Shown one piece after another: positions 1 to 8,370 of a stretch of 39,203 nucleotides of DNA. A model generated the notes under the pieces. The model searched no databases. It was not told the origin of the DNA and worked only from the letters and a program-made list of their open reading frames with translations. The DNA comes from Acidobacteriota bacterium (GTDB lineage: Bacteria > Acidobacteriota > Terriglobia > Bryobacterales > Bryobacteraceae), in assembly GCA_026393985.1 (NCBI GenBank), contig JAPKZB010000083.1, forward strand, positions 1 to 39,203, in the 5' to 3' direction. Made by a program: the position numbers and the translations under genes. Position 1 is the stretch's first letter. The number at the start of each line of letters is the position of its first letter.

Positions 1-580
1 CTTTCTTGGCCGCACTTCCAGAAGTCAGACACGGCCTCACACCGTTTTAACCCAGTATTGGCGGGCTCGACCAGGCTACCGCAACGAAAGACCCCAGACA
101 GCCCAAGCCGCCCGGCGGGGGCCCTGTGCATAATTCAGGTGTCAAGGTTGACTCCGCCGCCGAAAATGAATCTGGCAATCGCCTTCGAAGAGCTTCTGTC
201 TTCGTTTTTCGAATCTCCATATATCTGTCTGCTTGCCGCTTCTGGCGAGCTGGGTTTACTCGCGTCATACTCGAATTGAGAGACCTCCAGAAAACGGCCT
301 GCCCACGCGACGGACGGCGCCGCTGATGCGGAGCAGAAGCTGTTGACGGAACAGGATGGGGGCTAATCCGCGGCAGCTCCCGACGAATCGTGAGGCCGCG
401 GCGTCGAGCCGCGGATCGCAGAGGGAGGCATCGTCGCGAAATCCTTGATGTTGCCTTCGGCCGCGCGGTTTGAAACTGCCGCCCCCCACAAGTAGTGCCT
501 CCCGCTCTGGTGGGCGGGAGGCACGGTACCCCTCGAGGAAAAACCGTCAGCCCCCGGGAAGGGTATTGACGGGTTTGTGA
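1..580. other. Intergenic region without a supported gene
   Basis: I see no convincing gene here. The short open frames on both strands overlap one another, encode arginine- and proline-rich low-complexity peptides and lack Shine-Dalgarno sites. The base composition is lower in GC around 125-260 than in neighbouring genes. A short palindrome (CCGCGGC at 396-402 and GCCGCGG at 408-414) and the strong hairpin at 495-524 are the only structures found. The region lies downstream of TonB receptor 1. Confidence 0.6.
495..524. terminator. Perfect 11-bp stem hairpin downstream of TonB receptor 1
   Basis: The arms GTGCCTCCCGC (495-505) and GCGGGAGGCAC (514-524) are perfectly complementary around an 8-nt loop. 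The hairpin lies about 57 bp past the stop codon of the minus-strand receptor gene, where a transcription terminator would be expected. Neither flank carries a T-run, so a classical rho-independent terminator is not shown. It could instead be an mRNA 3'-end stabiliser or a single repetitive extragenic palindrome. Confidence 0.45.
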
Positions 581-3500
581 TCAGAACGTCAGCCGCAGGG
601 CGATCTGCATCTGGCGGTTGTCGGCTCGGGTGTCGGAGATGACGCCGTAGGTGGGCGCGCCGACCGTGGCGCCGGGGATGCCCCAGAGCGGATGGTTGGG
701 CAGGTTGAAGATCTCCCAGCGGAACTCCAGATCCCGCTTCTCGCTGAAGCGGAACTCCTTGAGCACCGAGAAGTCCCAGTTGACGAGACCCGGTCCGATG
801 ATGGTGTTGCGACCGGCGTTGCCGAAGCGGAAGCCGCTATCGGGCAGGCGGTTGACGAAGACGGAGGTATCGAACCAGCGCCGGGGGTCCTGGCTGCCGC
901 GCTGCAGGTTGGGCGTGCGCCCGAGGTTATCGGGATAGCAGCCGCCATCGCCATTCTGCACCGCGCCGGAACCGCAGGCGGGAGAGACCGGGAAGCCGGC
1001 GCTGAGCGTGATGATGGAACCCACCTGCCAGCCGCCGACCACGGCATTGGCCGCCCGGCTCGCGCCGGAGAAGAACTTGGCGCCGCGGCCGAAGGGGAGT
1101 TCGTACATCAGCGAGTTGGTGAGGTTCGTCCGGAAGTCGAAGGCCGACAGGCCGCGCGAGGCCCGCTTGTTGAGCGGGTCGGAGATGCCGCCGTCGCCGA
1201 ACTGGATGCGGTAGGAGCTGAGGTCGTCAATGGACTTGCCCCAGGTGAAGGAGCTCAGCAGATTGAAGCCATATTTGGGCCGGTGCTGGAACTTGGCCTG
1301 CAGCGCGTGGTAGGAGGAGTGGTAGGCGCCTTCAATCCAGACGCCTGTGCCGTTGAAGATCGGGAACGGGCGGCGGGGGTTGATGGAACCGGGGCCGGGG
1401 CGGGCCGTGTTCATCGCCCCGCCGCCTTCCAGATACATGCCGGCCGAGCCGAGATAGGAGGCTTCAATCGACATGTTCTGCTTGATCTGCTGCTGAATTC
1501 CGAACGACCACTGGGCGCTGCGCGGCCGCGGGACATCGTATTCGTGGCCGAAGAACAGCGAGGGGATGTTCGACGGGCTCGTCGAGAGCTGCGACCAGGT
1601 GAGATTGGGAACCAGCGTGTTGGCGGTTTCGTTGCGGCGGACGGTGAAGGGGGGATGGCGGACGACCTCGAAGTTCTTGTTCTGAATCTCCTGGACGTAG
1701 TAGATGCCGGCGCCGGTGCGGAGGACGGTGGTCGGGGTCAACTGATAGGTGATGCCGAGGCGCGGGGCCCAGCTATCCATGCGGTTTTTCTGGATGCCGC
1801 GGCCGCGGGAGCCATCGCGGATGAAGGGGATCGACGGGGGCGGGTTACAGCAGTAGGGCCCGCCGGCGAACGGGTCGCCCTTGCCGGCGCGGACGAAGGT
1901 GGGGAAGATCGAGTTGTCGTAGCGCATGTTGACGTTGACGATGGCGTCGAACTTATCTACCCACGGGGTATAGTTCTCCCAGCGCATGCCGGCGCTGATG
2001 TTCAACTTCCGGGTGACCTTCCAGTTGTCCTGGAAGTAGAAGGCGAAGTACCAGTTGCGGTAGTTCGCCAGCGGAATGCCGGACTGCGACTCGGAGACCG
2101 AGAAGTTGCCCATCATCCAGTCGGCGATGTTATGGGCCGGAACGATGGGCTGGCCGGGGATGCCGGACGAGGCGTACTGGCCGTTGACGCTGAAGCGGCC
2201 GCGCGTGGTGACGCCGCCGAGCTGGTTGAAGCGGGTCCGCATGATCTCGCCGCCGAACTTCATGCTGTGCTTGCCTTTGGTGAGGGCGAAGTTATCGTTG
2301 GCCTGAATCATGGTGTCGTAGTTGATAAAGGGCGAGTCGGCCGAGTTCCCGGTTAGGGTAAAGCCGCCGCCGAAGGTGACGTTGGGCACGCCCCAGTAGA
2401 GCGGAATGGTGCTGTCGAGCGGGATGCCGAGTTCTCGGACGACGTTCTGCACGCTGGCCTGCAGCGGTACGTTGGCGTTTTCAAAGCGGCTGACCCCGGC
2501 GCGGAACTCGTTGACCTTGTTGCCGCCGATGACGAGGGTGTGCGCCAGCAGACCCTGGTGCGCCTGCACGTTGACGTTGGTACCGTGGCGGGGGATGGGT
2601 ATGGGGTTGTACTGGATTTCGCCCGCGTGGGAGTAGCGGAAAAACATGGACGAGTTGGACGACTGCACCCAGTCAAACCGGGCGTTCTGCTGTTCGTTAT
2701 CCGTGGGCCGGCCTTCGGTGTTGATGAAGTTGTTGGCGGTGGCCAGCGAGGCATTCACGGTCGGCATCCAGTCGCGCATGTAGCGCTGGGAGATCGGTTG
2801 CAGGCGGTTGGCGGGGATGCGGTTGCCGGGGAAGGGAACCGAGCTGAGGACGGCGTTGCCGGCTGGGTTCAACACGCGCGTCGAGACGTCATAGATCGGC
2901 GTGGTGACGGCGGAAAAATCGCCGGCCACCCAGGCGCTGGGCGGGACGGTGGCGGGCTGCACGAGGCCCTTGCGTTCGCGCAGGCCTTCGTAGTTCACCA
3001 TGAAGAAGAGCTTGTTGCGGCCGTCGATCAGCTTCGGGATGACGACCGGGCCGCCGACGGTGAAGCCGAACTGGTTGCGGCGGAACGGGGGCTGCGCGGC
3101 GGGTTTGGCGTTGAAGTAGTTACGGGCGTCGAAGACATTGTTCCGGACGAACTCCCAGGCGGTGCCGTGCAGTTCGTTGGTGCCGCCTTTGGTGGTGACG
3201 TTGATCTGGGTGGAGTTCTTGCCGTATTCGGCCGGGGTGATGCCGCTTTCTACCTTAAACTCCTGCAGGGCGTCGAGCGAGGGCAGGAAGATATAGGATT
3301 GCCAGTTGGGGCTTGTATTTTCAAGGCCGTCGAGCAGGTAGCGGTTGAATAGAATCCGCTGGCCCGAGACGGTGAGGGTAAACAGGCTGCGGGTGCCGCC
3401 CTGGCGCAGGCCCATGACGAAGGAGGCCGGGGCCGCGGTGGAGGCGCCGGGGGTAAGCGCGGCTAACTGGAGATAGTTGCGGCCGTTGAGCGGGAGGTCG

Positions 3501-3937
3501 ATGATGCGTTTGTTCTCGATGACGGTGCCGAGCGAGGTGTTATCGGTTTCAATGAGTGGCGCGCCGCCCTGCACCTCGATGACCTCCGAGACACTGCCGA
3601 CCTGCAGCGTGAGGTCGAAGCGAGCTACCTGCGCGACTTGCAGTTCGATGCCGGTGCGCACCTGGGCGCTGAAGCCCTGCTTTTCAATGCGCACGGTGTA
3701 GACGCCGGGCGGCAGCGCCGTGAGGTTATAGACGCCGGCGCTTGTGGTGGTGGCCGTGCGGGTGGTGTTGGTGGCGGTATTGGTGGCGGTTACGGTGGCG
3801 CCGGCAATGACGGCGCCCGCCGAATCGCTGATGGTTCCGGTGATCTCTCCGGATGTAATCTGCGCCGTGGCGCGATAGGAGAGAGAAAGTAGAGCGAGCG
3901 CGAACAAAGTGGTTCGGCTCAAGCGAAAATGATGCAT
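581..3937 (-). CDS. TonB-dependent receptor 1, Oar-like, with carboxypeptidase regulatory-like domain
   Basis: This is a predicted outer-membrane receptor of 1,118 residues, expected to import or bind a large ligand using TonB energy. The N-terminus is a signal peptide (about 1-25, cut near ATA/QITSGE). A carboxypeptidase-regulatory-like beta-sandwich follows (about 28-112, with the pattern GxVxDxxGAVIxGATV). A plug region carries the acidobacterial-style LPLNGRN motif near residue 150. A long beta-barrel ends in LRLTF, a C-terminal aromatic typical of outer-membrane proteins. I chose ATG 3937 because GGGAGGA lies just upstream at a normal distance; an in-frame TTG at 3940 sits too close to it. 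It lies 82 bp after the esterase-SMP-30 gene on the same strand and may be read from that operon, from its own promoter, or both. The ligand is unknown; a plant-derived ester or glycoside is a guess from the neighbours. Confidence 0.9.
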   Translation of the reverse strand: MHHFRLSRTTLFALALLSLSYRATAQITSGEITGTISDSAGAVIAGATVTATNTATNTTRTATTTSAGVYNLTALPPGVYTVRIEKQGFSAQVRTGIELQVAQVARFDLTLQVGSVSEVIEVQGGAPLIETDNTSLGTVIENKRIIDLPLNGRNYLQLAALTPGASTAAPASFVMGLRQGGTRSLFTLTVSGQRILFNRYLLDGLENTSPNWQSYIFLPSLDALQEFKVESGITPAEYGKNSTQINVTTKGGTNELHGTAWEFVRNNVFDARNYFNAKPAAQPPFRRNQFGFTVGGPVVIPKLIDGRNKLFFMVNYEGLRERKGLVQPATVPPSAWVAGDFSAVTTPIYDVSTRVLNPAGNAVLSSVPFPGNRIPANRLQPISQRYMRDWMPTVNASLATANNFINTEGRPTDNEQQNARFDWVQSSNSSMFFRYSHAGEIQYNPIPIPRHGTNVNVQAHQGLLAHTLVIGGNKVNEFRAGVSRFENANVPLQASVQNVVRELGIPLDSTIPLYWGVPNVTFGGGFTLTGNSADSPFINYDTMIQANDNFALTKGKHSMKFGGEIMRTRFNQLGGVTTRGRFSVNGQYASSGIPGQPIVPAHNIADWMMGNFSVSESQSGIPLANYRNWYFAFYFQDNWKVTRKLNISAGMRWENYTPWVDKFDAIVNVNMRYDNSIFPTFVRAGKGDPFAGGPYCCNPPPSIPFIRDGSRGRGIQKNRMDSWAPRLGITYQLTPTTVLRTGAGIYYVQEIQNKNFEVVRHPPFTVRRNETANTLVPNLTWSQLSTSPSNIPSLFFGHEYDVPRPRSAQWSFGIQQQIKQNMSIEASYLGSAGMYLEGGGAMNTARPGPGSINPRRPFPIFNGTGVWIEGAYHSSYHALQAKFQHRPKYGFNLLSSFTWGKSIDDLSSYRIQFGDGGISDPLNKRASRGLSAFDFRTNLTNSLMYELPFGRGAKFFSGASRAANAVVGGWQVGSIITLSAGFPVSPACGSGAVQNGDGGCYPDNLGRTPNLQRGSQDPRRWFDTSVFVNRLPDSGFRFGNAGRNTIIGPGLVNWDFSVLKEFRFSEKRDLEFRWEIFNLPNHPLWGIPGATVGAPTYGVISDTRADNRQMQIALRLTF

Positions 3938-3941
3938 CAAA

Positions 3942-3974
3942 TCCTCCCGGTTACTAACACAGCCGGAAAGTATA
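3942..3974 (-). promoter_or_regulatory. Shine-Dalgarno and candidate -10 box for TonB receptor 1
   Basis: On the minus strand GGGAGGA (3948-3942) ends 4 nt before the ATG at 3937. TATACT (3974-3969) lies in an AT-rich patch about 31 nt upstream of the start and matches a -10 box. No good -35 box is visible 16-18 nt further upstream, so the promoter assignment is weaker than the ribosome-binding site. Confidence 0.45.
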
Positions 3975-4019
3975 TAAAATTCTAGCGGCGGTTGCTACGG
4001 CCCGGGTTGATACAGGTCG

Positions 4020-5753
4020 CTATAGCCCCGGCTTGGGCGGTTTCACCGGCGACCACGGGGTTAAGCCTTTCCGGTTCACCTTTCGCCGGAAGACTTTGTC
4101 GCCCGCCGTGACGTAGATCGTATCCAATTCCTTTCCGGCAAACACCACGTTCGACAGGCTCCCCGGCTGCGGCTTATTCAGGATCGCCGTCACGCGTCCT
4201 GGCTGGTCGCAAATCTGCAGGCCGATGTTGGTGGTCACCCAGAGATAGCCTTCGGTGTCCATCGTCATGCCGTCCGCGCTGGTCGCACTGCTCTGATCAT
4301 TGGTTTCGAGCCGGTAGAAGGGCTGCCCGTTCAGTAGGCCGCCGTCGGGCCCGATCTGGAACGACCACACCCACTTACTCCGGCTATCGGCCACGGTCAG
4401 CAGCGTCTGGTCTGGCGACAGCATGATGCCATTCGGAAATTCGAGACCCTCGTGCACCACGCGCTTCTCGCCGCCCGGCGGCAGGTACCACACCTTTTTG
4501 GCCGTCGGATCGGTAAACCAGATCTCGCCCTTGGCGTTAATCACGAGGTCGTTCGAGGTCACATCGGTCGCCAAGGGCGTCGCCACGCCCGTCTGCACAT
4601 CGTAGGCCACGATGCGGCGGCGGCCGTTTTCGCAGGCGTAGAGCTTGCCGTCCGGCCCGAACATCAGACCGTTCGTGTTGGCCGTATCGTCTTTGAACAG
4701 GCTGACCTTGCCGTCGATGACACGGAAGATCTTGCTCGCCCGCACATCGGAGAAGTAGAGATTGCCATCGCGGTCCACGGCCGGGCCTTCGCTAAACTGA
4801 TGGCCTTCGCTCACCTTCTCCCACTGGCTGTCGCCGGCGATCATCCGCGAGAACTGCCGGTCGCCCGGCCGCAGGCGGTTGCCGATGGGCTTGGCGGGAT
4901 CCTTCCACAGCCAGCGCAGGGCGTCGGGCAGAATCGAGGAGCCATGAATGTTGTTGTGCTTCTCTTCGCCCGCGACGAAGGTGTACTCGTAGCCGGCCCA
5001 TTCAAAGGCCGCGGCCATGTCTTGGTTGGCGACCCACCAGCTGCCGGCGTAGATGTTGTTGTCGTTGCGGCCGTCCTGGAGGAAGACGCGGAGCGGGCGC
5101 GGTTCAAATTTGCGGATGCGCGTGGGGAAGTCCTGGCCGCCCCGGATATTCACAAACGTGCCGATGGTGCTCAGAACGCGCCGGAACTGATCGGGCCGCT
5201 CCCAGGCGGCGTTGAAGGCCGCGATGGCGCCGGAGGAGGAACCCATCAGGCCGCGGAGGTTCGGGTCGGTCGTCAGGTTCAGCTTCTTACCGACCTCGGG
5301 CAGAATCTCTTCAATCAGAAACCGCGCGTAGCGGTCGCCGAGAGCGTCGTACTCGAAGCTGCGGTTGTAGCGCGCCTCGGCGTTGGCGTGCGCGGCGGGC
5401 ATGACGCCGGGGTTGATGAAGATGCCGACCGTTACGGGCATTTCGCCGCTGGCGATCAGGTTATCGAGCACGACGGGCACGCGCCAGCGGCCGTCGCGGG
5501 CGATCATGCCGCCGCCATCCTGAAAGATCATCACCGCCGCGGGTTTGGCGGCGTCGTACTGGGCCGGGACGTAGGTCCAGTAGTCGCGCGTGGTGCCGGG
5601 ATAGATTTTTGAAGCCGACCATTCGTACTTGGTGATGGTGCCCTGCGGCACGCCCGGCTTCACCTGCGAATCGGGGCCGAGCGGATACCGCTCGGGCGCC
5701 TGCGCCAAGGCCGTCAGGGCCGTCCAAGCGGCGACAAGAAGAGTTTTACGCAT
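4020..5753 (-). CDS. Exported esterase (Fes/esterase D-like) fused to SMP-30/gluconolactonase domain
   Basis: This is a two-domain secreted enzyme of 577 residues; residue numbers below count from the ATG at 5774, 7 residues upstream. A signal peptide (MRKTLLVAAW...ALAQA) supports the ATG at 5753, although 5774 is possible and lies 2 bp past the previous stop. The first domain (about 45-295) resembles enterochelin esterase/esterase D alpha/beta hydrolases, with nucleophile elbow GSSSG at 178-182 (Ser180) and a candidate catalytic His near 277 (NNIHGSS). The second domain (about 310-570) is a six-bladed SMP-30/gluconolactonase propeller with the expected metal-site residues Glu329 (FSEGP), Asn448 (FPNGI) and Asp501 (SADGM). 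A plausible role is hydrolysis of a sugar or aromatic ester followed by opening of a lactone, but the substrate is not known. It is the third gene of a minus-strand operon. Confidence 0.85.
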   Translation of the reverse strand: MRKTLLVAAWTALTALAQAPERYPLGPDSQVKPGVPQGTITKYEWSASKIYPGTTRDYWTYVPAQYDAAKPAAVMIFQDGGGMIARDGRWRVPVVLDNLIASGEMPVTVGIFINPGVMPAAHANAEARYNRSFEYDALGDRYARFLIEEILPEVGKKLNLTTDPNLRGLMGSSSGAIAAFNAAWERPDQFRRVLSTIGTFVNIRGGQDFPTRIRKFEPRPLRVFLQDGRNDNNIYAGSWWVANQDMAAAFEWAGYEYTFVAGEEKHNNIHGSSILPDALRWLWKDPAKPIGNRLRPGDRQFSRMIAGDSQWEKVSEGHQFSEGPAVDRDGNLYFSDVRASKIFRVIDGKVSLFKDDTANTNGLMFGPDGKLYACENGRRRIVAYDVQTGVATPLATDVTSNDLVINAKGEIWFTDPTAKKVWYLPPGGEKRVVHEGLEFPNGIMLSPDQTLLTVADSRSKWVWSFQIGPDGGLLNGQPFYRLETNDQSSATSADGMTMDTEGYLWVTTNIGLQICDQPGRVTAILNKPQPGSLSNVVFAGKELDTIYVTAGDKVFRRKVNRKGLTPWSPVKPPKPGL

Positions 5754-5776
5754 AGTGGTTGACCGATGATACATCC

Positions 5777-7174
5777 TCAGCGCGGTTGCAGAAAATAGTC
5801 GAGCATGGGGGCGAAGTTAGGCACCGCGATATCGGTATGGCTGCCGTTGGGCACTTCGACGTAGACGTGGGGAGTGCCGAGCTTTTTGGCTGCTTCCACC
5901 ATCATGCGCGACTGGGCCACGGGTACCGTTTTGTCGCTCGCGCCGTGCACGATGTAGTGCGGAATGGTTTTGATCTTCTCGAGGCCCGCCGGGTTGCCGC
6001 CGCCCGCAATGGGTCCGAGCGCGGCGAACAGACCGGGGTGGTTCATCGCGATCGACCAGGCGCCGTAGGCGCCCATCGAATGCCCCATCAGATAGATCCG
6101 CTTGGGGTCGATCTGATAATCCCGCCGGACTTCGGCGAGCACGTCGAGCACATCCTGTTCGGCGGTGCCGCGGTACATCGAAGCCGGCCCGCGGCCTTTG
6201 GGACACACGACGAACAGGCCGCGTTTTTCGGCCTCGGCCTTCAGGCGTCCGGCGGCGTATTGATCGAAGATCGAGTTCTCATCGCCGCCCATGCCGTGCA
6301 GCGCGACGACGAGGCCGGCCGGCTTTTCGCCGTCATAGGTTGAGGGCACAAACAGGCGGTAGGGCTGCAGCGTTTGATCGACCGGCGACCGGTAGGCCTT
6401 GCGGAGATCGCCCGTCACGCCCGCGAAGGGATTCTTCGTGTCGAGCAAGCTGTGGGCCCGCGCGAACTCTTTTTTGAAGTCGATGCGGAAGGGCGGGATC
6501 TCGCCGCGGTCGGCGCGGTCGAAGAGTTCGAGGGCGTAGGCTGGCGTGGGATCGACCGGGTTGCGTTTCCGCAGCGCCGCCACCTCGGCGGCCAGATCTT
6601 CGATGTGCACCGGAATGGTCCGCCCGGGCAGGGACTTTTCGCTGAGGGAGAGCCGGGCGTCGACGAGGTAGTCGCCCGCGGCGTCTTTGGGAATCATGCC
6701 TTCGATCGTCAGGGGCAGGCGGTCCGGACCCACGAGCGTGGCTGCGGCGATGGGCGGGCCGGCCATCTCGTTGGGCCGGCGCAGCGTGAGGGTCACGGCG
6801 ACTTTTTCGGGCAGCGGCCGGGTTGCTTTGAACATGGGTTCGAGCGTGATCCGGATCAGCGTACCCGGCGCAACAACGGCGTGGTCGGCCTTGGCGCGGA
6901 GGCCCGCGGTGAATTCGACGGCCGGCGTCCATTCCTGGCCCAGCATGAGGGCTGTACCTTGCGCATAGCTCTGCATGGCCTCGCCGTAGCGTCCGTTAGC
7001 GGCGGCGACGCGGGCGGCCTGGCCCAGTTTCTGCGCTTCGGCCTTGACCTCGTCGGTCATCTGGCGGCTGGCCAACATGGTGCTGTAGCCGACGGTGGTT
7101 CGCAAAACGAGTTCGGCGTCCTGAGCGAGCAGGACGCCGAAGGTAAGCAGCAGAAGGAGGAGCGCGCGGGTCAT
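5777..7174 (-). CDS. Exported alpha/beta hydrolase, poly-ester/feruloyl-esterase-like
   Basis: This is a predicted secreted serine hydrolase of 465 residues. The N-terminus MTRALLLLLLTFGVLLAQ is a clear signal peptide. Residues about 25-255 form an uncharacterised N-terminal region. The C-terminal alpha/beta hydrolase (about 270-465) shows an oxyanion segment HGMGG (293-297), nucleophile elbow GHSMG (364-368, Ser366), a candidate acid Asp414 (GASDKTVP) and a candidate His446 (NGSHTD). This layout is typical of dipeptidyl-peptidase/feruloyl-esterase-like and prolyl-oligopeptidase-like esterases. The start at 7174 forms an ATGA overlap with the stop of the preceding isomerase gene, which indicates translational coupling; a longer reading frame upstream just shadows that gene. 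The next gene starts 2 or 23 bp after its stop, so the three genes form one operon. Confidence 0.88.
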   Translation of the reverse strand: MTRALLLLLLTFGVLLAQDAELVLRTTVGYSTMLASRQMTDEVKAEAQKLGQAARVAAANGRYGEAMQSYAQGTALMLGQEWTPAVEFTAGLRAKADHAVVAPGTLIRITLEPMFKATRPLPEKVAVTLTLRRPNEMAGPPIAAATLVGPDRLPLTIEGMIPKDAAGDYLVDARLSLSEKSLPGRTIPVHIEDLAAEVAALRKRNPVDPTPAYALELFDRADRGEIPPFRIDFKKEFARAHSLLDTKNPFAGVTGDLRKAYRSPVDQTLQPYRLFVPSTYDGEKPAGLVVALHGMGGDENSIFDQYAAGRLKAEAEKRGLFVVCPKGRGPASMYRGTAEQDVLDVLAEVRRDYQIDPKRIYLMGHSMGAYGAWSIAMNHPGLFAALGPIAGGGNPAGLEKIKTIPHYIVHGASDKTVPVAQSRMMVEAAKKLGTPHVYVEVPNGSHTDIAVPNFAPMLDYFLQPR

Positions 7175-7995
7175 CCCTTCAGTTTGCGGTAATTCTCGAG
7201 GCAGCGGGCGACGGTCTCCATCGGCCGCTCCTTGCCTTCCCACTCGATCAGGTAGCTTTCGACGCCGCCCTTCTTTTCCGCCGCGGCGAAGATCTCCTTC
7301 CACTTGGCGGCGCCCTCGCCAAAGCCGGCCGTGAACCCGTTGCCGGGGGGCGGGGCGTAGTCTTTGCAGTGCACCGAAACGATCCGCCCCGGATGATCCT
7401 TGATCCACTTCACCGGATCGAGGCCGGCCTCGATGCAGGTGCCGATGTCCAACTGCAGCACTACCTGCTTCGGCGTGTTCTTTGCGAGCACCACCATCGG
7501 CATCTCGCCTTCGAGCGGCACGAACTCAACTTTGTGATTGTGGAAACCCACGCGGATGCCCATGGCCTTCGTGGTCTCGGCCGCTTTGGTCAGCGTTGCG
7601 GCCACGCCCTTCCAGCCGTCGAGCGTGGTGACGCGGCCGGCCGAAGCCATGATCATCAGCTTCGAGCCGAGAATGGTGTTCAACTCGGCCACGCGGTTCA
7701 GGTTGGCGTCGGTGAACGCCTGATTGCCGTTGTGCGTTGACAGGCACTTGATGTTCAGGTCATCGAGCAGCTTGCGCACCTCTTTGGCGTACTCCGGCTT
7801 CCAGGCCGTGTACGGCGAGAAGAATTCGACCCCTTCGTATCCCATCTTCGCCACGGCTTTCACCGTGCCGAACAGGTCTTTGGCCAATTCCTCCCGGACC
7901 GAGTAGAGCTCCAGGCCCACTGGAATCTTCTTGCCGGCAGCCGGCAGTAGGGCCGCGGTGGCGGCCGCCCCTAAAAACGAGCGACGATGAAGCAT
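7171..7995 (-). CDS. Tat-exported sugar phosphate isomerase/epimerase-like TIM-barrel protein
   Basis: This 274-residue protein belongs to the xylose-isomerase-like TIM-barrel (AP endonuclease 2) superfamily. Candidate metal and catalytic residues are visible at His152/His154 (GFHNHKVEF), Asp183 (LQLDIGT), His209 (VSVHCKDY) and Glu251 (YLIEWEG). The N-terminus carries a twin-arginine motif (HRRSFLGAA) followed by a hydrophobic stretch, so it is probably exported folded to the periplasm. This is common for acidobacterial and planctomycetal members but unusual for classical sugar isomerases. It opens the operon with the two esterases. A GAGAGG site precedes the ATG at 7995. The substrate is not defined; isomerisation of a keto-sugar or a role in 3-keto-glycoside chemistry are both possible. 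Confidence 0.88.
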   Translation of the reverse strand: MLHRRSFLGAAATAALLPAAGKKIPVGLELYSVREELAKDLFGTVKAVAKMGYEGVEFFSPYTAWKPEYAKEVRKLLDDLNIKCLSTHNGNQAFTDANLNRVAELNTILGSKLMIMASAGRVTTLDGWKGVAATLTKAAETTKAMGIRVGFHNHKVEFVPLEGEMPMVVLAKNTPKQVVLQLDIGTCIEAGLDPVKWIKDHPGRIVSVHCKDYAPPPGNGFTAGFGEGAAKWKEIFAAAEKKGGVESYLIEWEGKERPMETVARCLENYRKLKG

Positions 7996-8028
7996 ACCCT
8001 CTCATCTGTATCACAGGAGACCTTATCG

Positions 8029-8370
8029 ATGTATCGCGCTTTACTGCTCACGCTCTTCACCACGGCCCTTTCTCTGGCCGCCGGGATTGCCGGCAAATGG
8101 GAGCTGCGCGGCACCTCCGCCTCTGGCGAAGAGGCCCGCGTGCAATTGGTCCTGACGGAATCGGACGGCAAACACTCCGGCACGCTGCTGGTGGAGGGTG
8201 AATCGGTTCCGGTGCAGGGGCTCAGCGTCACCGGCGAGGAGGTGACCTTCAAGATCCCCACCGATGATACGACTTACACCGTGAAGGTCACCCTCAAAAA
8301 CGATGCCGCCGAAGGCACTTTCAGCGCCTCCGACGGCCGTTCGGGCAAGGTTTCCGGAAAGCGGATCTAG
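8029..8370 (+). CDS. Small exported protein of unknown function
   Basis: This protein has 113 residues. Residues 1-18 (MYRALLLTLFTTALSLAAG) form a signal peptide. The rest is a compact beta-rich domain (GKWELRG...VQLVLTE...HSGTLLVEG...VTFKI) that looks like a small beta-barrel or sandwich, resembling acidobacterial hypothetical proteins of lipocalin-like size. I chose ATG 8029 because AGGAGA (8015-8020) sits 8 nt upstream; a longer frame from 7987 has no such site and would overlap the divergent gene. Only 33 bp separate it from the divergent isomerase start, and its TAG stop overlaps the stop of the convergent oxidoreductase within a shared CTAG. The function is unknown. Confidence 0.8.
   Translation: MYRALLLTLFTTALSLAAGIAGKWELRGTSASGEEARVQLVLTESDGKHSGTLLVEGESVPVQGLSVTGEEVTFKIPTDDTTYTVKVTLKNDAAEGTFSASDGRSGKVSGKRI

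Noticed and set aside
47-489. Small genes on both strands at the left edge
   Set aside because: The frames overlap each other, lack ribosome sites and encode unlikely compositions.
692-2356. Long plus-strand open frame (554 codons) inside TonB receptor 1
   Set aside because: It is antisense to a clear receptor gene, has no recognisable domain and reflects high-GC codon bias, which suppresses stops on the other strand.
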